Shown here in pieces: positions 33,555-42,989 of a stretch of 64,000 nucleotides of DNA. The DNA is taken from assembly GCF_029760955.1 (NCBI RefSeq), contig NZ_CP121682.1, positions 5,332,001 to 5,396,000 of the forward strand, read 5' to 3'. The position numbers and the translations under genes are program-made. The notes below the pieces were generated by a model, which made no database searches, had not been told where the DNA came from, and saw nothing but the letters and a program-made list of their open reading frames with translations. How positions within the stretch are numbered: the first letter of the stretch is position 1; each line of letters starts with the position of its first letter. This DNA comes from Streptomyces cathayae (GTDB taxonomy: Bacteria; Actinomycetota; Actinomycetes; Streptomycetales; Streptomycetaceae).

Positions 33555-35162
33555 TCAGCGGCCCAGTGCGCGCCGGCCGCGCCCCTGGGAGAGGACCGGC
33601 AGGTTGCGGGAGGGCGCCTTGGACGACGCCCCCTCCTCGATGCGCAGGGCCAGTGCCGGGCAGCGGCGCACCGCGCGCAGCGCCTTGTCCTCGGCGCGGC
33701 GCGGCACCTGGGCCTGCGCGACCGTCGGGAAGCCGTCCGCGCCGAGCTTGAAGACCTCCGGGAGGAGGTCCGCGCACAGTCCGTGGCCCCGGCACAGCGT
33801 CCAGTCGACGAAGATCTTCTGGCGGCTGGGTCCGTTCTCCTCGCCGCCGCCGCCCGGGATGCCCGTAGGGGTCTGCCCGCCCTCGAAGAGCGGCAGGACG
33901 CCCTCCACGGGCCGTCCGCAGCCATTGCCCATGAGATGGGCGGCGAGGTCGTCGGGGAACGCCTTGATGGTCGACTCCAGGAACATCGCGGAGCCGTCCG
34001 GATGCGAACACGCGCCGCGCCGCTTCACGTTCTTGGCGACCTGCTTGACCGCCTCCAGGGCGGCCGGTCCGCCGCCGTTGAGGATGTCCTCCAGGCCGCG
34101 CGCGGCGGCCGGCAGGCCCAGGTAGCACGGGCCGCACTGGTTGGCGCTCTCCTCGGCCAGCCACTTCGCCACCATCAGTGACTCGCCCAGCGGGCAGGTG
34201 TTCTGACTGATCGGCAGGATCGCCCCCGCGCCGAGGGCGCCGCCCACCGCGTCCAGGGAGTTGCGGGAGACGATCGCCTCGTTGACGGTCGCCGCGTCGA
34301 TCCACTTGCCGTGGTAGCCGCCGGTCAGCACACCCTGCGGCACCGGTGGCGCACCGGCGAGCTGCAGGACGTAGCGCAGCGGTACGCCCGTCGGGACCTC
34401 GACCACCATGGGGCGGGTGACCGCCCCGGACACCGTGAGCATGACGGTGCCGGGCTCGTCGTACAGGCCGGTGTTGCCGTAGCGCTCCGGGCCGATGCGG
34501 GCGGCGATGGCGAGCTGGGCGAACGTCTCGGCGTTGGACAGCAGGGTGGGCGCGCCGCCGACGCCGTTCTTCGAGGCGCTGGTCTTGCGGCCCGGAGGGA
34601 TCGCCGGACCGCCGTCGATGGAGCGGATCAGCGAGGCCGCGGCGCCCGTGACCATCCGCACCGGGTTGCGCTGCACGCGGGCGCGCAGCGCGGACCGGCG
34701 CCCGTTGTTGAGGCCGCGTTCGGCCAGCGCGGCCTCCATGGAGCGCTGGGTGGACTCCCGGGTGACCCCCACCACGAGCGTGCGGGCACCCATGGCCTCG
34801 GCGCACAGCAGCGCGCCGTCCAGGATGAGGTGCGGGGCACGGTTGATCAGCACCGTGTCCTTGCGGCAGGCCGGTTCGTCCTCGCTGCCGTTGACGACGA
34901 CGACCGGCCGGACGCCGCGCTTGATCGCCGTTTCGGCGACCGAGCGCAGCTTCTTGTGGAAGGGGAAGCCCGCGCCGCCGCGGCCCCTGAGGTTGATGCG
35001 TTCAGCCAGCTGGGCGAGCTGTTCGCCGCCCAGGGGTTCGAGCGGCCCGTGCACCTTGAGGTGCATGGGGAGATCGAGCCGGTCGACAAGGTCGAAGCCC
35101 GACGTGAGCTGGGGAAGTCCGACGACGCGGACTTCGGGTACGTCGGGCAGAGCCTCGTTCAC
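33555..35162 (-). CDS. NuoF-like SLBB flavoprotein fused to a 3Fe-4S-type ferredoxin
   Basis: A 535-aa electron-transfer protein. Residues ~50-150 have the NADH/FMN motifs of NuoF (NLRGRGGAGFPFHKK, NGSEDEPACRKD), then an SLBB-type segment. ESANQCGPC stands where NuoF has ESCGKCTPC, so one of four cluster cysteines is replaced, with a further Cys in RRGACSHPD. The last ~100 residues add a small ferredoxin, CRGHGLC plus RRCPALAL: three cysteines, typical of a [3Fe-4S] cluster. GTG 35162 overlaps the stop of the membrane gene (GTGA) with GGAGG 6 nt upstream, so the two are coupled. It probably passes electrons between NAD(P)H and the membrane partner. Confidence 0.85.
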   Translation of the reverse strand: MNEALPDVPEVRVVGLPQLTSGFDLVDRLDLPMHLKVHGPLEPLGGEQLAQLAERINLRGRGGAGFPFHKKLRSVAETAIKRGVRPVVVVNGSEDEPACRKDTVLINRAPHLILDGALLCAEAMGARTLVVGVTRESTQRSMEAALAERGLNNGRRSALRARVQRNPVRMVTGAAASLIRSIDGGPAIPPGRKTSASKNGVGGAPTLLSNAETFAQLAIAARIGPERYGNTGLYDEPGTVMLTVSGAVTRPMVVEVPTGVPLRYVLQLAGAPPVPQGVLTGGYHGKWIDAATVNEAIVSRNSLDAVGGALGAGAILPISQNTCPLGESLMVAKWLAEESANQCGPCYLGLPAAARGLEDILNGGGPAALEAVKQVAKNVKRRGACSHPDGSAMFLESTIKAFPDDLAAHLMGNGCGRPVEGVLPLFEGGQTPTGIPGGGGEENGPSRQKIFVDWTLCRGHGLCADLLPEVFKLGADGFPTVAQAQVPRRAEDKALRAVRRCPALALRIEEGASSKAPSRNLPVLSQGRGRRALGR

Positions 35163-36415
35163 TTGAAGCCTCCGGAAGGCGTGTTCCAAGGTTCGCCCGA
35201 TCCCGGTGCGTCGAAGTCGTACGACGCACCGGGAGATGGATCAGTGGCGGGACCGCTGTTGTACGTGTCACTCGGGTTGTACGTGCCGTAGAGGGGGTTC
35301 GACTCACCGGTGTCGCGCACATCACTCGCGCCGTAGCCCGGTGCGGTCGAATTGTCGTAGATCGGGATGCCGTATCCGGTGTCCTGGAGCGGGTCGTAGG
35401 CCGACGGCGGGGCCTCGCCGACCGGTGGCGGGGAGGGGACGGGCCAGGTGCCCGAGGTGCTGGAGGGGCCGTCCACGCGCGGGACGGCCTGCGTGGGCTG
35501 CATGTCCAGGGGCAGCTCCATGCGGGCGGTCTGGTCGGCGTAGAGGGGCTGCTGCGGCTGGGCCGGGGCGGACGGGGGCGAGACCGCGCGGTAGGCGGCC
35601 GCGAAACCGTTCGCGGGCTCCGGGGCCGGGGTGACGCGTTCGGCGGTCTCGTAGCGCGGCCGGGCCGGCTCGGGGCGCTCGGAACGGGACCGGGAGGCCC
35701 GTCTGCCGCCGTCCTGGTAGCCGGGGAGCCCGGAGGACGACGCCTCGGCCGACCGGGAGCGGCTCTCCTCCAGGGAGCTGCGGCCCGACTGGTCGGTGAT
35801 GCCGAGCAGGCCGGTGACCCCGTCGGCGACCTTGCGCTTGACCGAGGCCGGGGAGACGCGCAGCACCAGGACGGCCATGACGCCGAGCACGGACAGGCCG
35901 TACAGGATCAGGAAGATCGGCTTGGCCGCTCGACCCGCGTAGAGCCCGTGCACCAGCGCGGCGCACCAGGCCGGGTAGGCCAGCATGTGCATGGCGCGCC
36001 AGCGTGCCGCGACGGGGGCGGGTGAGGCGAAGCGGTTGCGCAGGACGCCGGTGATGGCCACGAAGATCATCAGCATGCCGGCCAGCGTGCCCAGGCCGAT
36101 CAGGAAGCTCCGGCCGGCGACCGCCTCGTCGTCCGTGAGGGCCAGCCCGAAGGGCAGGACCGCGGCGATCCAGGTGGTGTGGTCCAGGACCAGCTTGATG
36201 ACTATGTGCACCAGCAGGAAGACGACCGACCCGACCGCCGTGGTGCGGTGCACGGCCTGCGACAGGATGCGCTCGCGCGGGCCGAGCAGTACCCGGTCCT
36301 GGGCGACGAGTCCCCAGATCACCGAGCAGCTCAGGCAGACGAGGGACAGGACGCCCGCGCCGAAGTTGAGGAACTCGAGGAACCAGTCGTCCGCCGTGCT
36401 GTCGTCCGGCCTCAC
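35159..36415 (-). CDS. Ferric-reductase-like heme membrane protein with long soluble tail
   Basis: A 418-aa protein. The first ~190 residues form about six hydrophobic helices with four well-placed histidines: H56 and H70 (QAVHRTTAVGSVVFLLVH) and H143 and H156 (AMHMLAYPAWCAALVH). The 13- and 14-residue spacing is the two-heme pattern of ferric reductase/cytochrome b-type domains. The remaining ~230 residues are Pro/Ser/Tyr-rich and probably disordered. GTG 36415 has GGGGAGG upstream. Coupled to the NuoF-like flavoprotein, it should carry electrons into or across the membrane; the acceptor is unknown. Confidence 0.83.
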   Translation of the reverse strand: MRPDDSTADDWFLEFLNFGAGVLSLVCLSCSVIWGLVAQDRVLLGPRERILSQAVHRTTAVGSVVFLLVHIVIKLVLDHTTWIAAVLPFGLALTDDEAVAGRSFLIGLGTLAGMLMIFVAITGVLRNRFASPAPVAARWRAMHMLAYPAWCAALVHGLYAGRAAKPIFLILYGLSVLGVMAVLVLRVSPASVKRKVADGVTGLLGITDQSGRSSLEESRSRSAEASSSGLPGYQDGGRRASRSRSERPEPARPRYETAERVTPAPEPANGFAAAYRAVSPPSAPAQPQQPLYADQTARMELPLDMQPTQAVPRVDGPSSTSGTWPVPSPPPVGEAPPSAYDPLQDTGYGIPIYDNSTAPGYGASDVRDTGESNPLYGTYNPSDTYNSGPATDPSPGASYDFDAPGSGEPWNTPSGGFK

Positions 36416-36803
36416 GCCCTACCTCCCCACATCACGACGGAAAGCACGACGGCGAGCGGGTACGACCGACCGGCAGCCGACCGGCCCTGAATGGGCGGTG
36501 GGCTGCTGTCTGGACGAAGGTTCATGGGGGAACTCCGAACGTTCGGGAGAAGCGGTCCCGGGCCGCACTCTAAACCTCCTGCGTACCGGGGAGTACAGGT
36601 TTGAGTTATTGCGCTGTTATCAAAGGACGATCAGGCCGGAAGGATGCCCCATAGGGGGCGGTACGCGAAGTAATCTTTGACCGAAATTCAGGAATGTCGG
36701 TGGGGTGGAGGGCCTCGCTGCGGGTCCGTCACCGGTCCTCGGCGGCCCCGTGGGCCCGAAAGGCGCGTCGCGGCGCGCCGCGGGCCTGCGGTACCCTGAC
36801 GCC
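36416..36803. other. Intergenic region upstream of the leuS leader
   Basis: No gene supported. TTGACC (36677-36682) is a good -35, but the hexamer 18 bp later (TGGGGT) is a poor -10. TACCCT (36792-36797) is a -10-like box placed 6 nt before the leader-peptide ATG, which would give a leaderless leader transcript. Confidence 0.45.
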
Positions 36804-36842
36804 ATGCGTGCCGTACGCCTTCTGCTTAGCGAGCCGCGCTGA
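36804..36842 (+). CDS. leuS leader peptide
   Basis: ATG 36804 to TGA 36842 encodes MRAVRLLLSEPR, with three consecutive leucine codons (CTT CTG CTT) in the middle. It is followed at once by a terminator and precedes leucyl-tRNA synthetase: the layout of ribosome-mediated attenuation. When charged tRNA-Leu is scarce, a ribosome stalled on the Leu codons would favour read-through into leuS. No RBS precedes it, consistent with the -10 box 6 nt upstream. Confidence 0.8.
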   Translation: MRAVRLLLSEPR

Positions 36843-36913
36843 TCAGTCCCGACCACGGTCGTACCAGGTGGTCGGAATCGGCGCGGCGTCCCCTCCTGTG
36901 CGAGGGGATTTTT
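36833..36913 (+). promoter_or_regulatory. leuS transcription attenuator
   Basis: The terminator stem TCCCCTC/GAGGGGA (36889-36895 with 36902-36908) ends in a T run (36909-36913). Upstream CCGACCAC (36849-36856) pairs with GTGGTCGG (36868-36875). The end of the leader-peptide ORF, GCCGCGC (36833-36839), can pair with GCGCGGC (36881-36887) next to the terminator. These pairings offer alternative folds set by ribosome position. The exact antiterminator is not proven. Confidence 0.75.
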
Positions 36914-37008
36914 CATTTCCGGAGGCCTGAGGGCCCGGAAGCCCAAGGGCCTGAAGGCCTGAAATGCCGCAGCCGAAGGCGCAGACGATCGATGGAGCTT
37001 TGAGGATC

Positions 37009-39897
37009 ATGAGCGAGACGAACCCCGCGGCCACCGCCCCTGTGTCGGCGGAGGCCGCGCCGCACCGCTACACGGCCGCTCTGGCGGCCGAGATCGAGGC
37101 ACGCTGGCAGGACTTCTGGGACGCCGAGGGCACCTACGACGCGCCCAACCCGAGCGGTGACCTGGCGGACGACCCGGAGCTGGTCGCCCGGCCCAAGAAG
37201 TTCATCATGGACATGTTCCCCTACCCCTCCGGTGCGGGACTGCACGTAGGCCACCCCCTGGGCTACATCGCCACCGACGTCTCCGCCCGGTTCCAGCGCA
37301 TGACCGGCCACAACGTCCTGCACACCCTGGGCTTCGACGCCTTCGGGCTGCCCGCCGAGCAGTACGCCGTGCAGACCGGCACGCACCCGCGGGTGTCCAC
37401 CGAGGCCAACATCGAGAACATGAAGGCCCAGCTGCGCCGGCTGGGCCTGGGCCACGACCGGCGCCGGTCGTTCGCCACGATCGACCCGGAGTACTACAAG
37501 TGGACCCAGTGGATCTTCCTGCAGATCTTCAACTCCTGGTACGACGACAAGGCCGACCGGGCCCGCCCGATCACCGAGCTGATCGCCGAGTTCGAGTCCG
37601 GTGAGCGCCCCGTACCGGGCCACGCGCGCGCGTGGAGCGAACTGAGCGAGGCCGAGCGCGCCGACGTCCTGGGCGGGTTCCGGCTGGCCTACGCCTCCGA
37701 CGCGCCGGTCAACTGGTGCCCCGGCCTGGGCACCGTACTGGCCAACGAGGAGGTCACCGCCGAGGGCCGCTCCGAGCGCGGCAACTTCCCGGTCTTCAAG
37801 GCGAAGCTGCGCCAGTGGAACATGCGCATCACCGCCTACGCCGAGCGGCTGCTGGCGGACCTGGACGCCCTGGACTGGCCCGAGGCCATCAAACTGCAGC
37901 AGCGTAACTGGATCGGCCGCTCCGAGGGCGCCCGCGTCGACTTCCCCATCGACGGCGAGAACATCACCGTCTTCACCACCCGACCCGACACCCTGTTCGG
38001 CGCCACCTACATGGTGCTGGCCCCCGAGCACCCGCTGGTCGAGAAGTTCACCCCGGCCACCTGGCCCGAGGGCACCCACGACGTCTGGACCGGCGGCCAC
38101 GCCACCCCGGCCGAGGCCGTCGCCGCCTACCGCGCGCAGGCCGCCTCCAAGTCCGACGTGGAGCGGCAGGCCGAGGCCAAGGACAAGACCGGCGTCTTCA
38201 CCGGCTCCTACGCGACCAACCCGGTCAACGGCGAGCAGGTGCCCGTCTTCATCGCCGACTACGTCCTGATGGGCTACGGCACCGGCGCGATCATGGCCGT
38301 CCCCGCCGGTGACCAGCGCGACTTCGAGTTCGCGCGCGCCTTCGAACTGCCGATCCACTGCATCGTCGAGCCGACGGACGGTCGCGGCACGGACACCGCC
38401 ACCTGGGAGGACGCCTTCGCGTCGTACGACGCGAAGATCATCAACTCGTCCAACGACGAGGTGAGCCTGGACGGTCTGGGCGTCGTCGAGGCCAAGGCGC
38501 GCATCACCGAGTGGCTGGAGCGCCGGGGCATCGGCGAGGGCACCGTCAACTTCCGGCTGCGTGACTGGCTGTTCAGCCGCCAGCGCTACTGGGGCGAGCC
38601 CTTCCCGATCGTCTACGACGAGGACGGCACCGCCCACGCGCTGCCCGAGTCGATGCTGCCGCTGGAACTGCCCGAGGTCGAGGACTACTCCCCGCGCACC
38701 TTCGACCCCGACGACGCCGACAGCCGGCCCGAGACGCCGCTGTCGCGCAACGAGGACTGGGTCCACGTCACCCTGGACCTGGGCGACGGCCGCGGTCCGC
38801 GCCGGTACCGGCGCGAGACCAACACCATGCCCAACTGGGCCGGTTCCTGCTGGTACGAGCTGCGCTACCTGGACCCGCACAACAGCGAGAAGCTGGTCGA
38901 CCCGGAGATCGAGCAGTACTGGATGGGCCCGCGCGAGGGCATGCCGCACGGCGGTGTCGACCTGTACGTCGGCGGTGCCGAGCACGCCGTCCTGCACCTG
39001 CTGTACGCGCGTTTCTGGTCCAAGGTGCTGCACGACCTGGGCCACGTCTCGTCGGCGGAGCCGTTCCACAAGCTGTACAACCAGGGCATGATCCAGGCCT
39101 ACGTCTACCGCGACAGCCGCGGCATCGCGGTACCGGCCGCCGAGGTGGAGGAGCACGAGGGCGCCTACTACTACCAGGGCGAGAAGGTCTCCCGGCTGCT
39201 GGGCAAGATGGGCAAGTCCCTGAAGAACGCGGTCACTCCGGACGAGATCTGCGCCGAGTACGGGGCCGACACCCTGCGCCTGTACGAGATGGCGATGGGC
39301 CCGCTGGACGTGTCGCGGCCGTGGGACACCCGTGCGGTGGTCGGTCAGTTCCGACTGCTGCAGCGGCTGTGGCGCAACATCGTCGACGAGAACACCGGCG
39401 AGGTCACCGTCGTCGACACCGAGCCCGGTGAGGAGAGCCTGCGCGCCCTGCACAAGGCGATCGACGGGGTGCGCCAGGACCTGGAGGGCATGCGCTTCAA
39501 CACCGCCATCGCCAAGGTCACCGAGCTGAACAACCACCTGACCAAGCAGGGGGGTGCGGTGCCGCGTCCGGTCGCCGAGTCCCTGGTGCTGCTGGTGGCG
39601 CCGCTGGCCCCGCACATCGCGGAGGAGCTGTGGCGCGCGCTGGGCCACACCGACTCGGTCGTCCACCGGGACTTCCCGGTCGCCGACCCGGCGTACGTGG
39701 TCGACGAGGCCGTCACCTGCGTGGTCCAGGTCAAGGGCAAGGTCAAGGCCCGCCTGGAGGTGTCGCCGTCGATCTCCGAGGAGGAGCTGGAGAAGGTGGC
39801 GCTGGCCGACGAGAGGGTCGTCGCGGCGCTGGGCGGGGCCGGGATCCGCAAGGTGATCGTGCGGGCACCGAAGCTGGTGAACATCGTTCCGGCGTGA
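37009..39897 (+). CDS. leuS: Leucyl-tRNA synthetase
   Basis: A 962-aa class I synthetase charging tRNA-Leu. [16 protein letters not shown] carries the HIGH-type signature, [12 protein letters not shown] the KMSKS loop, and [19 protein letters not shown] marks the CP1 editing domain that hydrolyses mischarged tRNA. The C-terminal anticodon-binding and LeuRS C domains are complete (ending [12 protein letters not shown]). Start [11 protein letters not shown] chosen because GGAG lies ~11 nt upstream; an upstream in-frame ATG (36964) has no RBS. Controlled by the Leu-codon attenuator just upstream. Confidence 0.97.
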   Translation: MSETNPAATAPVSAEAAPHRYTAALAAEIEARWQDFWDAEGTYDAPNPSGDLADDPELVARPKKFIMDMFPYPSGAGLHVGHPLGYIATDVSARFQRMTGHNVLHTLGFDAFGLPAEQYAVQTGTHPRVSTEANIENMKAQLRRLGLGHDRRRSFATIDPEYYKWTQWIFLQIFNSWYDDKADRARPITELIAEFESGERPVPGHARAWSELSEAERADVLGGFRLAYASDAPVNWCPGLGTVLANEEVTAEGRSERGNFPVFKAKLRQWNMRITAYAERLLADLDALDWPEAIKLQQRNWIGRSEGARVDFPIDGENITVFTTRPDTLFGATYMVLAPEHPLVEKFTPATWPEGTHDVWTGGHATPAEAVAAYRAQAASKSDVERQAEAKDKTGVFTGSYATNPVNGEQVPVFIADYVLMGYGTGAIMAVPAGDQRDFEFARAFELPIHCIVEPTDGRGTDTATWEDAFASYDAKIINSSNDEVSLDGLGVVEAKARITEWLERRGIGEGTVNFRLRDWLFSRQRYWGEPFPIVYDEDGTAHALPESMLPLELPEVEDYSPRTFDPDDADSRPETPLSRNEDWVHVTLDLGDGRGPRRYRRETNTMPNWAGSCWYELRYLDPHNSEKLVDPEIEQYWMGPREGMPHGGVDLYVGGAEHAVLHLLYARFWSKVLHDLGHVSSAEPFHKLYNQGMIQAYVYRDSRGIAVPAAEVEEHEGAYYYQGEKVSRLLGKMGKSLKNAVTPDEICAEYGADTLRLYEMAMGPLDVSRPWDTRAVVGQFRLLQRLWRNIVDENTGEVTVVDTEPGEESLRALHKAIDGVRQDLEGMRFNTAIAKVTELNNHLTKQGGAVPRPVAESLVLLVAPLAPHIAEELWRALGHTDSVVHRDFPVADPAYVVDEAVTCVVQVKGKVKARLEVSPSISEEELEKVALADERVVAALGGAGIRKVIVRAPKLVNIVPA

Positions 39898-40000
39898 CGC
39901 TGTGATGCTGTGACGCCGTAGAGCTGCGGGCCGGCCTGCTACGGGTCGGCCGGACTGCCGGCTGCGGGGTTGTGGAACGGTGGGCTCGGGGTACTCCCCT

Positions 40001-40043
40001 ACGGGCAGGTTCGGGGTTCTTCCGGAACTCCGGACCTGCCCGT
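40001..40043 (+). terminator. leuS terminator
   Basis: A 19-bp stem (40001-40019 with 40025-40043) with only two G-T pairs and a 5-nt loop, followed by TGCGTTT. It lies ~100 nt after leuS. Confidence 0.85.
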
Positions 40044-40111
40044 TGCGTTTACCTTTGAAGAGCGGCGCGGTGTGTGCGGCGGCAGGCCCAAGGGCCCGGA
40101 GGAGGAGTCTC

Positions 40112-40825
40112 GTGGAAGCAGTGATCGCAGTGTTGGCCCTGCTCTTCGTGCTCTTCGTCGTGCTCGGCGCGTATGCCACCGTGAAGGCCGTCGGAGCCGC
40201 CAAGCGCAGTGCGGACCGGTACATCACCCAGGCCCGCCGCACGGTCGAGGACCACACCCTGAAGGTCAAGTCCTTCGCCCAGTCCGGCCCGGCCGGCGAG
40301 ATCGCCCAACTCCGGCTCACCCTGCGTACGTCCATGCGGGCCACCCAGGACGCGCTGGAGGCCGGCGCCACCGAGGACCAGTCCCTCAAGGAGTCCCTCA
40401 CCCTCTTCGAGCGGCTCAGCGCGCACGGGCACGAACTGGAGGGCGAACTCAGGCGCCTGGAGTCCGAGCCGGACCGCGGCAGCCTCGGCAGGCGGCTGCC
40501 CGAACTGCGCGAGCGTACCCACCGCATCACGCGGTCGGCGGACTCCCTGCGCTGGGCGGCCCGCGACCGCGCCCGCCACTTCGCGGACGACGACCTCGAC
40601 TCCCTGAGCAGCCAGATCGACATGGAGACCGGAGCCCTGCGGCACTGGACGACCACCGAGCAGCAGTCCGCCCCGGCGTCCGCCTCCGCCGCGTCCCCGC
40701 CCCGGCCCGCGGCAACGGCCGAGGACGCCCCGGCAGCCGGACCGGCCCGCCCCGCCATCACCCCGCCCGGACCGCGCCTCACCTACCCCTGGCAGAAGAA
40801 GCCCCGTCCGGAGAGCACCACTTGA
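40112..40825 (+). CDS. Membrane-anchored coiled-coil protein, unknown function
   Basis: A 237-aa protein. The N-terminal hydrophobic segment (AVIAVLALLFVLFVVLGAYATV, residues 3-24) is a transmembrane anchor. It is followed by a long charged helical region (~30-180; LRLTLRTSMRATQDALEAGA, FERLSAHGHELEGELRRLES) likely to form coiled coil. An Ala/Pro-rich tail ends in a basic patch. GTG 40112 has GGAGGAG 6-7 nt upstream. I recall such proteins between leuS and degV in other Streptomyces, but know no function. Confidence 0.8.
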   Translation: MEAVIAVLALLFVLFVVLGAYATVKAVGAAKRSADRYITQARRTVEDHTLKVKSFAQSGPAGEIAQLRLTLRTSMRATQDALEAGATEDQSLKESLTLFERLSAHGHELEGELRRLESEPDRGSLGRRLPELRERTHRITRSADSLRWAARDRARHFADDDLDSLSSQIDMETGALRHWTTTEQQSAPASASAASPPRPAATAEDAPAAGPARPAITPPGPRLTYPWQKKPRPESTT

Positions 40826-40920
40826 TCCGGTCGTTCCGGTCGCCGTGATCCGGACACGGTCCCGCCCGGCACGCCGGTCCGGGCTGCCGAGGAGGCCGTA
40901 CGCCAGGTAACCTCCAGCCC

Positions 40921-41766
40921 ATGTCCCGCCATGTCGCCATCATCACCGATTCAACGGCCTACCTTCCGGCCCGGACGATGGAGCGGCACGGCATCACCGC
41001 GGTTCCCCTGACCGTGGTCCTGGGGGACCGCGCGCTGGAAGAGGGCACCGAGATCTCCACCCGCTCCCTCGCCGAGGCGCTGCAGAAACGGCGTCCGGTG
41101 ACGACGTCCCGGCCCGGCCCCGAGGTCTTCGCCGAGACCTACCGCAAGGCCGCCGAGTCCGGCGCCACCGGCATCGTCTCCCTCCACCTCTCCGCCGAAC
41201 TCTCCGGCACCTACGACGCGGCGGTCGTCGCGGCGCGTGAGGCGCCGGTGCCGGTGCGGGTGGTGGACACCGGCATGATCACCATGGCGCTCGGATTCTG
41301 CGCCCTCGCCGCCGCACGGACCGCGGAGGCGGGCGGCACCGCGGACGACGCGGTCACGGCCGCGGAGAAGCGGGCGGCGGGCACCTCCGCGTACTTCTAC
41401 GTCGACACCCTGGACTATCTGCGCCGCGGCGGACGCATCGGGGCCGCGCAGGCCCTGCTGGGCTCGGCGCTCGCCGTGAAGCCGCTGCTCCAGCTGGCGG
41501 GCGGCCGTATCGAACCCCTGGAGAAGGTGCGCACGGCGTCGAGGGCCATCGCCCGCCTGGAGGAGATCGCGGCCGAGCGGGCGGGCGCCGCCGAGGTCGA
41601 CGTCGCCGTCCACCACCTCGCCGCACCGGACCGCGCGTCGGCCCTCGCGGACCGGCTGCGCACGCGGCTGCCCGGCCTGGCCGACCTGCACGTCAGCGAG
41701 GTCGGCGCGGTGATCGGCGCGCACACGGGACCCGGCCTGCTGGGGGTCGTGGTCTCGACCCGGTGA
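40921..41766 (+). CDS. DegV-family fatty-acid-binding protein
   Basis: A 281-aa protein of the DegV/FakB family: IITDSTAYLP at the N-terminus, TSRPGPEVFAETYRKA, FYVDTLDYLRRGGRIG and the C-terminal TGPGLLGVVV stretch. Family members bind a fatty acid and, in Firmicutes, present it to the kinase FakA. No FakA-like gene is seen in this window, so the partner is unknown. Monocistronic, 95 bp after the preceding gene. Confidence 0.92.
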   Translation: MSRHVAIITDSTAYLPARTMERHGITAVPLTVVLGDRALEEGTEISTRSLAEALQKRRPVTTSRPGPEVFAETYRKAAESGATGIVSLHLSAELSGTYDAAVVAAREAPVPVRVVDTGMITMALGFCALAAARTAEAGGTADDAVTAAEKRAAGTSAYFYVDTLDYLRRGGRIGAAQALLGSALAVKPLLQLAGGRIEPLEKVRTASRAIARLEEIAAERAGAAEVDVAVHHLAAPDRASALADRLRTRLPGLADLHVSEVGAVIGAHTGPGLLGVVVSTR

Positions 41767-41882
41767 GGGGCTGCTGCCGGGGCGGCGTGTCAGGGTGACG
41801 GAGTTGTCCACAACCGGCCGGTAGTCCACCGGAATCAAGCAAGATCATCGCGGATGCGGCGATCTGCCCGATCATTCCCGGC

Positions 41883-42989
41883 ATGGCACTTCGATCACGT
41901 TCACACACGGCGACCGCGACCAGCGGGCCGGGCCGTGCACCCGCCTCCGACGGCCGCGCCCGCCACCGCAGGCCGTCCGCCGCCGGGACGGGATCCCGCT
42001 CCGGCGCCGGACGGGTGCGGCACGAGCACCGGCACCGGGACCGTGACGCCTCGGCGGAAGAGCTTCGGCGCCGGGCGGAGGCGCTGTTCGGGGAGCGGGG
42101 CGGGGGCGTCCAGGACATCAGGGGCGCCAGGGTCGTGCCGCGCTGGGCCGTGAGAGGCGCGGGCCCGGACCCGGCGGACGTGCGGACGCGGGAGGCGTTC
42201 CCGCACCCGGCGGCTTCCAGCAGGGTGGACCCGGACCTGGTGGCGGATCCGGACCCGTCGGCTGCGGGGGAGTGGCGGCCGGCCGGCCGGACGGTGCTCG
42301 CCCTGCGGGAGCGGCTGCCGCTGTGGGTGCGGACGCGGTGCGGGCTGGAACGGCGGAGCGTGATCGCGCTGTCGGTGCTGCTCATGGTGGTGGTGGGGTT
42401 CGCCGTACAGCACTTCTGGGGCGGACGGACCCAGCCGGTGCGGGCACCGGAGGTGGTGGGGGCGGCCGTGCCCCACGACGAGAACCGGCCGACCGCCCCG
42501 GCCGGAGCCGGCGAACCCGCCGGCACGGATCCTGCGGGGACGGCGGTCCCCGAGATCGTGGTCGACGTCGGCGGCAAGGTGCGTGACCCGGGCGTCCACC
42601 GCCTCCCGGCCGGCTCACGGGTCGCGGACGCGTTGCGGGCGGCGGGCGGAGTACGCCCCGGGACCAAGACCGACGGCCTCAACCGGGCCCGCTTCCTCGT
42701 GGACGGCGAGCAGGTGATCGTCGGCGGCCCGGCACCGGCGGCAGGGCCGGGGCCCGTGCCGGGCGGTCCGGCCGGAACGGCGGGAGCCGGACCCACGGCA
42801 CCGGTGTCCCTCAACACCGCCACGTCGGAGCAGCTCGAGACCCTCCCCGGCGTCGGCCCCGTGCTGGCCCGGCACATCATCGAGCACCGCACCCGGAACG
42901 GCGGTTTCCGCTCGGTGGACGAACTACGGGAAGTGAACGGCATCGGCGACCGCCGCTTCGCGGACCTGCGGAACCTCGTGCGGCCATGA
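41883..42989 (+). CDS. comEA: ComEA-like helix-hairpin-helix DNA-binding protein
   Basis: A 368-aa protein. A long Arg/Ala/Pro-rich N-terminal part (~1-155) precedes one transmembrane helix ([21 protein letters not shown]). An SLBB-type segment follows ([20 protein letters not shown]), then a Gly/Pro linker and C-terminal HhH motifs ([37 protein letters not shown]). ComEA binds double-stranded DNA outside the membrane for the ComEC channel, whose gene overlaps its stop (ATGA). The ~150-residue cytoplasmic extension is unusual for ComEA but common in Streptomyces versions. Confidence 0.9.
   Translation: MALRSRSHTATATSGPGRAPASDGRARHRRPSAAGTGSRSGAGRVRHEHRHRDRDASAEELRRRAEALFGERGGGVQDIRGARVVPRWAVRGAGPDPADVRTREAFPHPAASSRVDPDLVADPDPSAAGEWRPAGRTVLALRERLPLWVRTRCGLERRSVIALSVLLMVVVGFAVQHFWGGRTQPVRAPEVVGAAVPHDENRPTAPAGAGEPAGTDPAGTAVPEIVVDVGGKVRDPGVHRLPAGSRVADALRAAGGVRPGTKTDGLNRARFLVDGEQVIVGGPAPAAGPGPVPGGPAGTAGAGPTAPVSLNTATSEQLETLPGVGPVLARHIIEHRTRNGGFRSVDELREVNGIGDRRFADLRNLVRP

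Noticed and set aside
36913..40782. A 1289-codon open frame on the minus strand opposite leuS
   Set aside because: Antisense shadow caused by GC-rich codon bias; Val/Asp/Gly/Leu-rich text with no motif, opposite a certain gene.
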